A stretch of 61,922 nt of DNA. Source: Gammaproteobacteria bacterium. Lineage in GTDB: Bacteria > Pseudomonadota > Gammaproteobacteria > Pseudomonadales > Azotimanducaceae_A. The notes below the pieces were generated by a model. The model searched no databases and had not been told where the DNA came from. It was given only the letters and a program-made list of their open reading frames with translations. Position 1 is the stretch's first letter; every line of letters begins with the position of its first letter. This document shows positions 48,821-57,681 of this stretch, piece after piece. The stretch covers positions 66,125 to 128,046 of the forward strand of contig DUAT01000061.1 of the NCBI GenBank assembly GCA_012960755.1, given 5' to 3'. The translations under genes and the position numbers were made by a program.

Positions 48821-49981
48821 ATGAAAATTGCACCTGACCTGGCCGAAATGGTGACTTCACTGACAGCGACAGCCTCCGTGAGCAGCACATTGCCAGAGTA
48901 TGACCAAAGCAACCTGGATGTCGTTCATCTGCTGGCAAACTGGCTCCAACCCATGGGATTTAGCGTCAAGATCAAGCCCATTCCACAGCATCCTGGCAAA
49001 GCCAATCTCATCGCGACACTGCTCCCCAGCAATGGCAACAACACTGGTGGACTCCTGTTATCAGGACATACGGACACCGTACCTTTTGATGCACATCTCT
49101 GGGATTCAGATCCATTTAAGCTTCTACAGCAAAATAACCGCTGGTATGGTCTGGGAGTCTGCGATATGAAGAGCTTTCTAGCCTTATGTATTGCTGCAGC
49201 AGAACCCTATGTCGATGCCAAATTGAGCCATCCGCTGACCATTCTTGGTACAGCGGATGAGGAGTCGTCAATGTCCGGCGCGCGTGACATTAACGCCGCC
49301 GACCTGAGCAACCCGGAGTATGCCTTGATTGGTGAGCCCACAAACCTGACCCCGGTTAGTCGCCACAAAGGAATTATGATGCTGGCGCTGAAGATTACGG
49401 GGCAGTCCGGTCATTCCTCCAATCCGGAATTAGGTGCCAATGCCCTTGACGCGACGGGGCTGGTGATTGAAGAACTTGGCAAGATTCGAGATTCATTGTC
49501 TCAACGGTACATCGATACCAGCTTTGACATCCCGACACCAACGTTGAACCTGGGATGTATCCACGGTGGTGACAACCCGAATCGAATTTGCGACCACGTT
49601 GAACTCTCGTTTGATCTACGCGTGTTGCCTGGCATGAACCACAATGCCGTGATGGACGAGATCCAGGAGCGCATCCAGCCCCGCTTGACAGATCAGGGTC
49701 TTGAGTTTGGCCTGCGTCTGCTTCACCCCGCACTGGCACCATTCCAAAGTTCCGGGGTTGAGCTGCTCGAAACCATACAACAAACCACCGGGCATAAGCC
49801 CGGCTCCGTTGCTTTTGCGACTGAAGCGCCATTTCTTGAAGATCTCGGGATTCAAACCATTGTCATGGGCCCAGGGTCCATCGACCAGGCTCACCAGCCC
49901 AACGAATTCCTGGAACTGGCACAACTCGAGCCAACAATTGATATAATCCGCGCCCTCATTGACAGGTACTGCTGTTCTTAA
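48821..49981 (+). CDS. argE: Acetylornithine deacetylase
   Basis: ArgE (M20 metallopeptidase family) hydrolyses N-acetylornithine in the linear arginine pathway. The 386-residue product has the M20 metal-site motifs: LLSGHTDTVPFD (His, Asp), LGVCDMKSFLAL, TADEESSMSG (catalytic Glu) and a C-terminal GPGSIDQAHQPNE (His). It stops 15 bases before argA, forming a plus-strand pair for both ends of the acetylated-intermediate pathway. Divergent from the secretion ATPase gene, which shares the 118-base gap. Confidence 0.95.
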   Translation: MKIAPDLAEMVTSLTATASVSSTLPEYDQSNLDVVHLLANWLQPMGFSVKIKPIPQHPGKANLIATLLPSNGNNTGGLLLSGHTDTVPFDAHLWDSDPFKLLQQNNRWYGLGVCDMKSFLALCIAAAEPYVDAKLSHPLTILGTADEESSMSGARDINAADLSNPEYALIGEPTNLTPVSRHKGIMMLALKITGQSGHSSNPELGANALDATGLVIEELGKIRDSLSQRYIDTSFDIPTPTLNLGCIHGGDNPNRICDHVELSFDLRVLPGMNHNAVMDEIQERIQPRLTDQGLEFGLRLLHPALAPFQSSGVELLETIQQTTGHKPGSVAFATEAPFLEDLGIQTIVMGPGSIDQAHQPNEFLELAQLEPTIDIIRALIDRYCCS

Positions 49982-49996
49982 GCAAGCGAACAAAGC

Positions 49997-51286
49997 ATGA
50001 ACGACAATCACCAACATGTGAAATGGTTCAGGGATTCTACTCCCTATATTAATGCCCACAGAGGCAAAACCTTTGTGTTGTACATCAGTGGCGAGTCCAT
50101 TCAACACGAGAACTTTGACAACATTGTTGCAGACATCGTCCTGCTGAATTCACTCGGCGTCCGGCTCGTGCTCGTTCACGGAGCCAAACCACAAATAGAT
50201 GAACATCTCACCCAGAACGGGGCGAAAAGTGAAACCGTCGCCGGTGTTCGCATCACGACACCGACGGTACTGCCTTGCGTTCAACAAGTGGTCGGAAAGA
50301 TCAGGATTGATCTTGAAGCCGCACTATCCAAAGGCATCGTAAACGCACCACAAACCGGTACAGAGATTGTCGTGAACTCAGGCAACTATATTAAGGCGAA
50401 ACCGCTGGGCATCAACAACGGAGTCGATTTCCACAATACCGGTTCAGTGCGCAAGGTTAATGCTGAAGCAATTCACAAACAATTGGATCAAGGTGCGATA
50501 GTGGTGGTCTCGCCAACGGGGTTCTCACCCTCTGGTGAGATCTTCAATATTAATTCTGCCGAGGTTGCCGGGGCAGTGGCCAGTGCGGTACTGGCAGATA
50601 AATTCATCCTGTTCACGCCAGATAAAGGTGTCTATGACGAGAATAATAAGCTCCTCAACGAGTTGCAGGTCAACGATATCGATGAAGCTAAGCTGGCACC
50701 CTACCAACTGCTCCGCTTCGCGCGCCAGGCTTGTCTCAAAGGAGTTGCGCGTTGCCACATGATCAGTTTTGTGCAGGATGGCGCATTGCTTGAAGAGTTA
50801 TTTACCCGCGACGGAGCTGGAACACAGATCACACGGTTCAGTTATGAACAGATTCGCATGGCCTCTGCCGATGATGTCGGCGGCATTATCGAACTGATCC
50901 AACCATTGGAAGCCGAAGGTGTTCTCGTCAAACGTTCGCGAGAACTCATAGAGTCAGAAATTAGTCAATTTACAGTCATTGAAAGGGACGGCATGATTGT
51001 CAGTTGCGCTGCCCTGTATCCGTACGGAGAACAAGGCGAATTGGCGTGCCTCGCCACCCACGTTGAGTACCGGGACAACAGCCGAGGAGAGACAATACTC
51101 AGGCATATCGAGCAAAATGCTCGTGAACTGAAACTAACCGGCATTTTTGTGCTGACCACCAATACCGCGCACTGGTTCAAGGAGCGAGGATTCGTCGAGG
51201 CATCGCCCGATGAGCTTCCGGAATCGAGGCAGTCACTCTACAATTACCAGCGAAATTCAAAGTTGTTCGTAAAATCGCTCATTTAG
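49997..51286 (+). CDS. argA: N-acetylglutamate synthase
   Basis: ArgA acetylates glutamate, the first step of arginine synthesis. The 429-residue product has an N-terminal amino-acid-kinase-like domain (about 20-285; LVLVHGAKPQIDEHL, VVVSPTGFSPSGEIFNINS) that carries feedback control, and a C-terminal GNAT domain (about 290-429; LACLATHVEYRDNSRGETIL and TNTAHWFKERGF). Length is standard. A weak Shine-Dalgarno lies in the short argE-argA gap. A MITE-like repeat element begins 6 bases after its stop. Confidence 0.96.
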   Translation: MNDNHQHVKWFRDSTPYINAHRGKTFVLYISGESIQHENFDNIVADIVLLNSLGVRLVLVHGAKPQIDEHLTQNGAKSETVAGVRITTPTVLPCVQQVVGKIRIDLEAALSKGIVNAPQTGTEIVVNSGNYIKAKPLGINNGVDFHNTGSVRKVNAEAIHKQLDQGAIVVVSPTGFSPSGEIFNINSAEVAGAVASAVLADKFILFTPDKGVYDENNKLLNELQVNDIDEAKLAPYQLLRFARQACLKGVARCHMISFVQDGALLEELFTRDGAGTQITRFSYEQIRMASADDVGGIIELIQPLEAEGVLVKRSRELIESEISQFTVIERDGMIVSCAALYPYGEQGELACLATHVEYRDNSRGETILRHIEQNARELKLTGIFVLTTNTAHWFKERGFVEASPDELPESRQSLYNYQRNSKLFVKSLI

Positions 51287-51292
51287 ACCTTT

Positions 51293-51444
51293 GGAACCTC
51301 TGATTAAGTAGATATTTTCGTCATGGCAAAGAAGGGATGACTGGAGAAAAGTTGTTAACAGACTGTAAATTAATCAGAGCTTAATGGCACTTACTTAACG
51401 CCACAACGCGGATTATTCACGATATGCCTTAAGTCAGAGGTTCC
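51293..51444. mobile_element. MITE-like 152-bp element with terminal inverted repeats
   Basis: The element starts GGAACCTCTGATTAAG at 51293 and ends CTTAAGTCAGAGGTTCC at 51444, so the ends form a 16-17 bp inverted repeat differing by one inserted base. It fills the argA-ilvD gap and has no coding capacity. Its left 29 bases recur with one mismatch at 53309-53337 after ilvD. No convincing target-site duplication is visible: the flanks are CTTT and TTAG. Probably a miniature transposable element or IS remnant, mobilised in trans. Confidence 0.6.
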
Positions 51445-51464
51445 TTAGTCGACGGAGTAGCAAG

Positions 51465-53327
51465 ATGCCCAGATACAGATCAAAAACCTCCACCCATGGC
51501 CGTAACATGGCTGGTGCCCGCGCTTTGTGGCGCGCAACCGGGATGCAGGACGACGATTTCAACAAACCAATTATTGCCATCGCCAACTCTTTTACACAGT
51601 TCGTACCCGGCCATGTACATCTTCAGAATCTGGGCCAGTTGGTCGCCCGCGAGATAGAAAAATCCGGTGGTGTTGCCAAGGAATTCAACACGATCGCGGT
51701 GGATGATGGCATTGCGATGGGTCACGATGGCATGCTTTACAGTCTGCCCTCGAGGGATATTATTTCAGACTCGATCGAGTATATGGTTAACGCACACTGT
51801 GCTGATGCGCTCGTCTGTATCTCAAACTGCGACAAGATTACACCGGGAATGTTAAACGCGACGTTACGCTTGAATATCCCCACGATTTTTGTATCCGGCG
51901 GACCCATGGAAGCCGGGCGAACCAAACTTGCTAATCACAATACCAACCTTATTCATGCCATTGTTGTTGCCGCAGATGAACAGTTCAGCGACGAAGAGGT
52001 AGAAGAATACGAACGTTCCGCCTGCCCTACCTGTGGTTCCTGTTCAGGCATGTTCACCGCCAATTCAATGAATTGCCTGACAGAAGTGCTCGGACTGGCG
52101 CTACCCGGCAACGGTTCTTTGCTGGCCACCCATGCTGATCGAAAGGAACTTTTTCTTGAGGCCGGGCGGAAAATTGTCGACATTACCCGACGATACTATG
52201 AACAGGATGACGATTCATTGTTGCCAAGAAGTATCGCCAGTTTCGACGCTTTCAAGAATGCAATGTCCATGGACATTGCCATGGGGGGTTCTACCAACAC
52301 TATTCTTCACCTGCTGGCAGCAGCACAGGAAGCCGAGCTGGATTTCACGCTGAAACACATTGACAAACTATCCCGAATGGTCCCGAACTTGTGTAAAGCT
52401 GCACCGGTAATTGATCGCTACCATATGGAAGACATTCACCGGGCAGGCGGCATGATGGGGATTTTAGGTGAGTTACATCGGGGAAATTTGCTTAATGTTG
52501 AGGTGAACAGCGTCCACAGTGATTCACTGGCAAGTACGTTGAAAACCTGGGATGTCGCTGTATCTGAAAGTGACGCGGTAAAAACGTTCTACCGCGCCGG
52601 ACCAGCCGGGATCCCTACCCAGGTCGCTTTCAGCCAGGATACGCGTTACGACACACTGGATCTGGACCGAGAGTCCGGATGTATCCGTAACATCGAGAAC
52701 GCTTATAGCAAAGAAGGCGGCCTGGCAGTGCTGTACGGCAATCTGGCAGAAGACGGCTGTATCGTAAAAACCGCCGGTGTGAACGAAAAACTCTGGCAAT
52801 TTAGCGGCCCCGCCAGGGTATTTGAGTCACAGGATTCTGCAGTCGATGCCATCCTGAACAACAGGATTAACGAAGGTGACGTCATCGTAATCCGCTATGA
52901 AGGTCCCAAAGGTGGCCCCGGCATGCAGGAAATGCTCTACCCCACCAGTTACCTCAAATCCAAAGGCCTGGGAGCTGCATGTGCGCTGCTCACCGACGGT
53001 CGTTTCTCGGGTGGAACCTCAGGACTTTCCCTGGGTCATGCGTCCCCTGAAGCAGCAGAAGGCGGCAATATTGGCCTGGTGGAAGAAAACGACCAGATTG
53101 AAATCGATATACCCAATCGAACTGTTCATCTCGATGTGCCTGATGAAGTGCTTGAAAACAGACGCGCCGCCATGGACGCCAAAGGCAAAACCGCATGGTT
53201 TCCAACAGAACAACGCAGCCGCGTCGTTACCACTGCGCTCAGAGCTTATGCTGCGCTGACAACAAGTGCAGACAAGGGTGCGGTACGAGACGTCGACCAA
53301 TTAACAAGGGAACCTCTGAATAAGTAG
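51465..53327 (+). CDS. ilvD: Dihydroxy-acid dehydratase
   Basis: IlvD dehydrates dihydroxy acids in valine, isoleucine and leucine synthesis, using an Fe-S cluster. The 620-residue product starts [20 protein letters not shown], has cluster cysteines in [10 protein letters not shown] and [19 protein letters not shown], and [21 protein letters not shown] near the end. GGAG lies 10 bases before the ATG. The last six residues (EPLNK and preceding Arg) and the TAG stop are encoded by the repeat copy at 53309, so the native C-terminus has been altered at the very end. Confidence 0.96.
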   Translation: MPRYRSKTSTHGRNMAGARALWRATGMQDDDFNKPIIAIANSFTQFVPGHVHLQNLGQLVAREIEKSGGVAKEFNTIAVDDGIAMGHDGMLYSLPSRDIISDSIEYMVNAHCADALVCISNCDKITPGMLNATLRLNIPTIFVSGGPMEAGRTKLANHNTNLIHAIVVAADEQFSDEEVEEYERSACPTCGSCSGMFTANSMNCLTEVLGLALPGNGSLLATHADRKELFLEAGRKIVDITRRYYEQDDDSLLPRSIASFDAFKNAMSMDIAMGGSTNTILHLLAAAQEAELDFTLKHIDKLSRMVPNLCKAAPVIDRYHMEDIHRAGGMMGILGELHRGNLLNVEVNSVHSDSLASTLKTWDVAVSESDAVKTFYRAGPAGIPTQVAFSQDTRYDTLDLDRESGCIRNIENAYSKEGGLAVLYGNLAEDGCIVKTAGVNEKLWQFSGPARVFESQDSAVDAILNNRINEGDVIVIRYEGPKGGPGMQEMLYPTSYLKSKGLGAACALLTDGRFSGGTSGLSLGHASPEAAEGGNIGLVEENDQIEIDIPNRTVHLDVPDEVLENRRAAMDAKGKTAWFPTEQRSRVVTTALRAYAALTTSADKGAVRDVDQLTREPLNK

Positions 53328-53337
53328 ATATTTTCGT
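53309..53337 (+). repeat. Second copy of the 29-bp MITE end, providing the ilvD stop codon
   Basis: These 29 bases match the left end of the element at 51293 with a single change (position 12, A for T). Reading the copy in the ilvD frame gives Glu-Pro-Leu-Asn-Lys-stop. No inverted partner end follows within several hundred bases, so it is a solitary end. The two copies lie in direct orientation about 2.0 kb apart with ilvD between them. Confidence 0.8.
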
Positions 53338-53375
53338 AAATAGTGATGCGGCATACCGACCTTTGAAAACAGCAG

Positions 53376-53709
53376 TTAGAACTTGGATCCGGGTTGGGTC
53401 AGAAATTTTTCTTCATCCTGCGTAGATTTGCGCCCCAGTCTTTCGTTTCTATGCGGATAGCGCTTAAACCGTTCAATGATATTTTTGTGTTGTATTTCAA
53501 AATTGTAATTCGATTCAATACCATTTTCTTTGTATAGCTCTGCGGCGGCCTTAGGCATTTTGCCGCCAGTCAAAAAGTTCACAACGACAGGCCTGTTCAT
53601 GTAACGTTGAAAACCTTTCGAAAACCAGCAGATCAAATTCATCATCTTTGGTCCACCACTTCGACTCTTCAATTTCTTCGAACCAAAATGTTAATACCTG
53701 TTGATACAT
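53376..53709 (-). pseudogene. DUF924 family protein, internally deleted and frameshifted
   Basis: The N-terminal fragment (from ATG 53709, MYQQVLTFWFEEIEESKWWT) and C-terminal fragment (IERFKRYPHRNERLGRKSTQ to FLTQPGSKF) both match DUF924 proteins, which are about 180-200 residues. Here the coding length is only about 110 residues. The fragments are in different frames, and the middle helices between CELFDWRQNA and KAAAELYKENGIESNYNFEI are missing, a deletion of roughly 80-90 residues. It is the gene nearest to ilvD in the accessory region. Confidence 0.75.
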
Positions 53710-53741
53710 GTCATACCTCATGAGAATTAGGCTGTAGACTA

Positions 53742-54098
53742 TTAAACCTGTTGCCGCAACTCAAACCCGTTGCCATCCGGATCAGTAAAAGTGGCTACCC
53801 GCACTGGAACATTGGGCACTGGTTCTCGCAGGATGGTCATATGGCCGCCGTTTCTTTCAATTATTGATTGCATATCCTCAATAAGTTCTACCTCTAAGTT
53901 CAGTCCCGCATGGGGCATAGGGTTTTCATCATGACCCGGGCCAAGAACATGTAATGCAAGTTCGAACGATCCGAAATTGAGCGTCGACCAACCAGTTGAC
54001 TCAAAGGAAGATTCAACATCAAAAACTGCCTTGTAGAAGTTTCGTGCTCGATTCATATCGTGAACATAATGAATAAAAATTGGGTTAGTTCCTTTCAA
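53742..54098 (-). CDS. VOC superfamily (glyoxalase-like) protein
   Basis: The 118-residue product has one vicinal-oxygen-chelate domain: IFIHYVHDMNRARNFYKAVF at the start, SFELALHVLGPG in the middle and RVATFTDPDGNGFELRQQV at the end, with His, Glu and Glu positions of a metal site. Family members include glyoxalase I, dioxygenases and resistance proteins; the substrate is not readable. The start is TTG 54098 with a perfect AGGAGG 7 bases upstream and no ATG nearby. NUDIX gene upstream, 83 bases away. Confidence 0.75.
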   Translation of the reverse strand: MKGTNPIFIHYVHDMNRARNFYKAVFDVESSFESTGWSTLNFGSFELALHVLGPGHDENPMPHAGLNLEVELIEDMQSIIERNGGHMTILREPVPNVPVRVATFTDPDGNGFELRQQV

Positions 54099-54181
54099 TG
54101 GATTCCTCCTGATTCAATCTGTTGGACGACATCAGATAGATAGTATCCGGGTTAGGCTGCCGGTAAATCTTCTGGGTGTTT

Positions 54182-54655
54182 TCAAACCCCACAGTCGAAT
54201 GCCTCAACCGGATACCGGCCTTTCAATATTGGTGCCAGCAAAGATGCGATTTTTGTTGGCGCAAAACTTTCACTGGATGCTGTCAGCTGAGACAACGACC
54301 ACCACCGGTGACCAACTACATAGTCGTCCGGTTGTGCTGGAACCAGACCAGAGGCAACCACGTGCGATGCGAAAAATACTTCGAACTGATCGTGGTTCTT
54401 TCCCATCCACTGATAGACGTGATGCCGGGTCCATAGACAGGGTCCCAACTCAATCTCTATGCCGGTTTCTTCCATAACTTCCCGGATTGCCGCATCCTCG
54501 AAGGATTCCTGATGTTCCAGCCCGCCCCCCGGCAATACCCAGAACACTCTTCCAGAACTTTTCTCGCAAGCCTGCAGGTAGAGTACTCGATCACTTTCGT
54601 CGATCATTAACACCCTGGCTGCAGGACGCGAGCCTTCTGGTACTTTTATCGCCAC
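54182..54655 (-). CDS. NUDIX hydrolase
   Basis: The 157-residue product has a complete Nudix box (GGGLEHQESFEDAAIREVM followed by EETGIEI; G-x5-E-x7-REVMEETGI) and hydrolyses a nucleoside-diphosphate derivative not identifiable from sequence. The only start that keeps the whole fold is GTG 54655; the next ATG (54607) would remove the first strand. A small ORF ends 33 bases upstream, so the two may share a transcript. Confidence 0.8.
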   Translation of the reverse strand: MAIKVPEGSRPAARVLMIDESDRVLYLQACEKSSGRVFWVLPGGGLEHQESFEDAAIREVMEETGIEIELGPCLWTRHHVYQWMGKNHDQFEVFFASHVVASGLVPAQPDDYVVGHRWWSLSQLTASSESFAPTKIASLLAPILKGRYPVEAFDCGV

Positions 54656-54688
54656 GTCTTTGGCCGTGGTGTCTGGTTAAGTGTCTGA

Positions 54689-54841
54689 TTAAAGACTGGT
54701 AACATAATCCTGCGATCTTTTTTCGTATTCATTGAGGCGCAACGACCAAACTGCATACAGCCAGAACATAAGTGGCGCTTCCCAATAGAAGATCATACGG
54801 CTCAGCCATCGCCTCGCGCCCGACTTGCCCCACGACTTCAT
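54689..54841 (-). CDS. Small 50-residue protein, candidate integron cassette gene
   Basis: A 50-codon frame opens at ATG 54841 and ends TAA 54689. The product is basic at the N-terminus (MKSWGKSGARRWLSR), has a hydrophobic, Trp-rich middle (about 16-34, MIFYWEAPLMFWLYAVWSL) and a charged C-terminus (NEYEKRSQDYVTSL). This looks like a membrane-associated small protein. The start lies 14 bases after the R-prime half of the decayed attC at 54856, the normal cassette layout. I recognise no family. Confidence 0.5.
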   Translation of the reverse strand: MKSWGKSGARRWLSRMIFYWEAPLMFWLYAVWSLRLNEYEKRSQDYVTSL

Positions 54842-54855
54842 CCCAACAGTCTCTC

Positions 54856-54913
54856 GCCCAACCTCCTAAAGCCGCCGATTGTATACAGTAGTGTCTTGAA
54901 CTTCATGCTACGT
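54856..54913 (-). other. Decayed integron attC site
   Basis: On the minus strand the site reads from ACGTAGC (degenerate R-double-prime, overlapping the stop of the 54908 gene) through CATGAAGTTCAAG to GGCGGCTTTAGG and GTTGGGC, which fits the GTTRRRY core. The CATGAAG...AAG and GCGGCTT parts match the same positions of the clear site at 61843. The position at the 3' end of one gene and just before another start is as expected for attC. Confidence 0.5.
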
Positions 54914-55336
54914 GTTGATCCAACCTTTGCTAGCAACATATTTTGCGTACCATATTAAGAACGCAGCGACGACCACGGGCATAAAAATGATGCCTATGGT
55001 CTCGCCAAGTCCAAAGCTGAGACCAAGAGTCAGTGTGTGTGCCTGGGTTACGGCCACGCCTGCCAGAGAGAGTGTAAACACATAAAGGGCAGCATATTTT
55101 TTTGACAAAAGTAAGACACAACCCGTTGCGCCACCAAAAACAGCAATTACGAAAGCGACGGTAGCCCATACAGGTCTGTTTGTAATGATGGCTTGTTCAT
55201 TCACTCCATATGAAGCAATCATCTCCGGATTCATTTGCATAAGAAAATTTATGCAGCCCATAAGATTCCATATCAGCATGAAAATAACTATTACCCAGAA
55301 GCTCCAATGAGCTGAACCAACACTACCACTATTCAT
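54908..55336 (-). CDS. Predicted four-helix membrane protein
   Basis: The 142-residue product has four hydrophobic segments (about 11-33, 52-74, 78-98 and 107-130). It begins MNSGSVGSAHWSFWVIVIFM and has no clear signal or enzyme motif. The ATG has an AGGAGG Shine-Dalgarno 7 bases upstream. I recognise no specific family. Its stop overlaps a decayed attC, so it is likely an old integron cassette gene. Confidence 0.65.
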   Translation of the reverse strand: MNSGSVGSAHWSFWVIVIFMLIWNLMGCINFLMQMNPEMIASYGVNEQAIITNRPVWATVAFVIAVFGGATGCVLLLSKKYAALYVFTLSLAGVAVTQAHTLTLGLSFGLGETIGIIFMPVVVAAFLIWYAKYVASKGWINT

Positions 55337-55397
55337 AAAGTGCCTCCTGACACTTTCTCCACATAAATATTACACACCTACACTGTACTCGATGTGA

Positions 55398-55534
55398 GTA
55401 TAACCAGACAATGCTGTACTGTTAGTTTGTTCGAGCAAAACAGGTGCAGGGAGCGGCTGGTTCGCTCCCTTCTTGCAGATTGCAACCGTCCATTACATCC
55501 AGCTGGCTGTGAGTGCACACATTGCATGTTACGC
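55398..55534 (-). other. Possible long decayed attC with internal hairpin
   Basis: On the minus strand GCGTAAC overlaps the stop of the 55536 gene and GTTATAC lies 130 bases on; these two 7-mers pair at five of seven positions. Between them is a strong hairpin, GGGAGCG / CGCTCCC (near 55450-55470) with a 7-base loop and a further TGCA/TGCA extension. The long size and paired ends resemble large attC sites, but the core bases are off-consensus. It could instead be a terminator-like hairpin. Confidence 0.3.
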
Positions 55535-55535
55535 G

Positions 55536-55940
55536 TCACAACGGAAACACCTCGACCATCAGACTGTCCTCAACATTGAATATGCATGATATCCATATAC
55601 CACGCCAGCCGTACTTCTCACGCATTCGGTTTCGAATTCCGTGGTGAGCGGCTTGATCATCAATCACTTTGAAACGAAACTCGCCATCGAGTCCGTAACC
55701 ACGAATCTTGATCGTCTCATTTGTGAACAGATCCTTCACCCATGGATTCTCAGGATGTCCTGCTTCAAGCAGAATACTATCGGAACTTTGCACAAACCAA
55801 GTATGAGTCAGCCGAGTGTTCGATTCTATCGAACTCCATGTCTCAACTTCGATGACGCCTGCAGATTCTAAAGCTCCATAGGTAATTCCAGCGATACCAA
55901 TCGTTACCGTGAGGACAATGAGAGTGAGTACCCTAGTCAT
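55536..55940 (-). CDS. Hypothetical protein with N-terminal signal/anchor
   Basis: The 134-residue product has a hydrophobic N-terminus (MTRVLTLIVLTVTIGIAGIT, about 4-24) that could be a signal or anchor. The rest contains LLEAGHPENPWVKDLFTN and MREKYGWRGIWIS, which resemble the split-barrel deazaflavin/FMN nitroreductase-like (DUF385) folds. That similarity is by eye and only suggestive. No lipobox or catalytic motif is clear. It may be a cassette gene, as a possible attC overlaps its stop. Confidence 0.55.
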   Translation of the reverse strand: MTRVLTLIVLTVTIGIAGITYGALESAGVIEVETWSSIESNTRLTHTWFVQSSDSILLEAGHPENPWVKDLFTNETIKIRGYGLDGEFRFKVIDDQAAHHGIRNRMREKYGWRGIWISCIFNVEDSLMVEVFPL

Positions 55941-56019
55941 GAAGATAGCGCCTGGTTTAAATAGCCGTTCTGGTTAGTCATAATTACTTTCTTTATTTAT
56001 CGGCTAATGGCTTTATCAG

Positions 56020-57069
56020 CTAATGGCCAATTTTGGGTAAACCGTTAACAATATCGACGATCTCCTCCAGCAGTGCCATTCTTTCCTTCATCGTCTTTGC
56101 AGTATCCAGGCGCAGGTTTAGGCTAGTGATACCGGCCTGCTGGTAATTTATTAACCTCTCGCGCACCATCTCTGCTGTTCCCAGCGCCTGGAACTCGTTG
56201 ACCATCACATCGGGTATGCGCTGGGCGGCCTCTCTCCTTTTTCCTGCCAGCCACAGTGCCTGTACCGCCTTGGTATCTTCCACATAACCTGCTCTGTTGA
56301 AGGCCTGATTGTAGAAATTGGTGTCAGCCGAACCCATCGCACCTATCTGGAAGGCCAGACCCGGTTTCCTGCTGGCAATCAGCCCTTCAACATCATCACT
56401 AATACCGATAGTCACCGCAGCGCTAAGGTCTACATGCGTCAGATCTCGACCAACCTCTTTCGCGCCCCGTTCGATATAGTCCAGATGTGCCTCGGCATGA
56501 ATCGGCGAGAAACTTGTGCCCAGCCATCCATCGGCTGCAGCACCGGTGTATTCAAGCGAGCGAGGGCCTAGCGTTGCCAAATAGATAGGGATTACTGAGG
56601 GCTGAAAATCTAGCCGCAGAGCCTTACCCTCTCCCCCGCGACGAGGCAATACATAATGCCTGCCTTCGTAAATAAGTTTTTTACCAGCAAAGGCCATGCG
56701 ACAGATTTCAACAGTTTCCTTAAGGCGCGTTAGCGGTGCGTCATAAGATACACCGGCCAGGCCTTCAATGACTTGCGGGCCACTGGCGCCCAGACCCAAC
56801 AGAAAACGACCTTTTGACAACGCGTTTAGAGACAGGGCTGTCATCGCTATCATGCTCGGAGCACGGGGGCCGACCTGCATAATACCGCTGCCTAGCTTTA
56901 TCTTGCTGGTACGCGCTGCAATAAACGCTAACGATGTCACCGCGTCGGTGGACCATGCCTCGGCAGACCACACACTGTCGATGCCCAGTTTTTCTGCAAA
57001 CTGGATGTATCCTATCGTTTCTTCGATGCCTACTTGTCGATAATCACCAACACCAATAGTTAGTTTCAT
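56020..57069 (-). CDS. LLM class flavin-dependent oxidoreductase
   Basis: The 349-residue product is a luciferase-like TIM barrel. Features are the N-terminal MKLTIGVGDYRQVGIEETI, SVWSAEAWSTDAVTSLAFIA, SGIMQVGPRAPSMIAMTAL, and GRFLLGLGASGPQVIEGLAG, typical of F420/FMN-dependent monooxygenases and methylene-tetrahydromethanopterin reductase homologues. Which cofactor is used cannot be told; F420 would be unusual but not unknown in gammaproteobacteria. AGGAGA precedes the ATG. It is the largest gene of the accessory region and has no attC at its 3' end. Confidence 0.85.
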   Translation of the reverse strand: MKLTIGVGDYRQVGIEETIGYIQFAEKLGIDSVWSAEAWSTDAVTSLAFIAARTSKIKLGSGIMQVGPRAPSMIAMTALSLNALSKGRFLLGLGASGPQVIEGLAGVSYDAPLTRLKETVEICRMAFAGKKLIYEGRHYVLPRRGGEGKALRLDFQPSVIPIYLATLGPRSLEYTGAAADGWLGTSFSPIHAEAHLDYIERGAKEVGRDLTHVDLSAAVTIGISDDVEGLIASRKPGLAFQIGAMGSADTNFYNQAFNRAGYVEDTKAVQALWLAGKRREAAQRIPDVMVNEFQALGTAEMVRERLINYQQAGITSLNLRLDTAKTMKERMALLEEIVDIVNGLPKIGH

Positions 57070-57281
57070 CAGGCTGTTCTCCTAAGTGCTGCGCTAAAAG
57101 TAGATATCCTGTAGTTTCACTGCTCAAGTTTCTGCACCACTCGCTGGCATTTGGGAATCACGAGAACTTAATCAGTGTTCCTCAAAACGAGAACAGACGA
57201 ATTCATAGCTCGGGAAAAGGTGTTTATGCAACCGCCAACATTGGGGTCGAATGTATCAGCTAGCCGGGACACCGTACGAAC

Positions 57282-57359
57282 CCCTAAAACCACATTAAGC
57301 AGGGCGGCATCTACCTCGCCCGTGTGACTGAAAGGTGCGACTTGTATTTTATGTTAGGC
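57282..57359 (-). other. Degenerate terminal attC site
   Basis: On the minus strand the site begins with a perfect GCCTAAC (57359-57353) and continues through an A/T-rich left arm and the shared ACTTTCAGTCAC segment to GCTTAATGTGG. It ends TTTAGGG where GTTRRRY is expected. It follows the 57417 gene by 57 bases. It is the leftmost recognisable site before the LLM gene, so probably the old end of the intact part of the array. Confidence 0.7.
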
Positions 57360-57416
57360 ATCTTAATGTCAGTATAGACAAACCGGTATACCCTCCGCCT
57401 AGTCCTGGATCAAGCG

Positions 57417-57614
57417 TCATTGCACTATCCAAGTCTTGGAGCGAAGATAGATATCTCTGTTGATTTGATTCTGATTTTCAACCATTCGTTGCCGCATGTC
57501 GATTTTTGTAGTTTTATCGCTGATTCTCACTTGGACTGCAAGATAAATCAGAGTCGCAAATATGATCACTGAGCCTAGAACTTCACCTATAGCACCAATC
57601 GCTTCCCAATTCAC
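57417..57614 (-). CDS. Short single-helix membrane protein, cassette-borne
   Basis: The 65-residue product starts at GTG 57614 with MNWEAIGAIGEVLGSVIIFA and has one membrane helix (about 8-28) followed by a basic/polar helix (VRISDKTTKIDMRQRMVENQ). It is clearly related to the first third of the gene at 59186 (MNWEALGALAEIVGAAAVVI). Such proteins are common cargo of chromosomal integrons; function unknown. It is much shorter than its relative (65 against 153 residues) and so probably truncated. An attC core sits just upstream of its start. Confidence 0.6.
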   Translation of the reverse strand: MNWEAIGAIGEVLGSVIIFATLIYLAVQVRISDKTTKIDMRQRMVENQNQINRDIYLRSKTWIVQ

Positions 57615-57621
57615 GTCAGGC

Positions 57622-57681
57622 ACCTAACACCTCTGCAACGACCACCGCACTGATAGCCACGACAACATTTTCTTGTTAGAT
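57622..57681 (-). other. attC site, 60 bp
   Basis: The minus strand reads ATCTAACAAGAAAATGTTG at the left and GCAGAGGTGTTAGGT at the right, with R-double-prime ATCTAAC and R-prime GTTAGGT both fitting consensus. The GTG start at 57614 lies 7 bases after the core. The upstream reading frame of the amber-interrupted gene (57896) runs through the whole site and stops in the core TTAG. Confidence 0.75.

Noticed and set aside
54118..54157. GTTAGGC near 54151 between NUDIX and VOC genes as an attC core
   Set aside because: There is no partner core of the right orientation between the genes and no L-box pairing, so it is a chance 7-mer.
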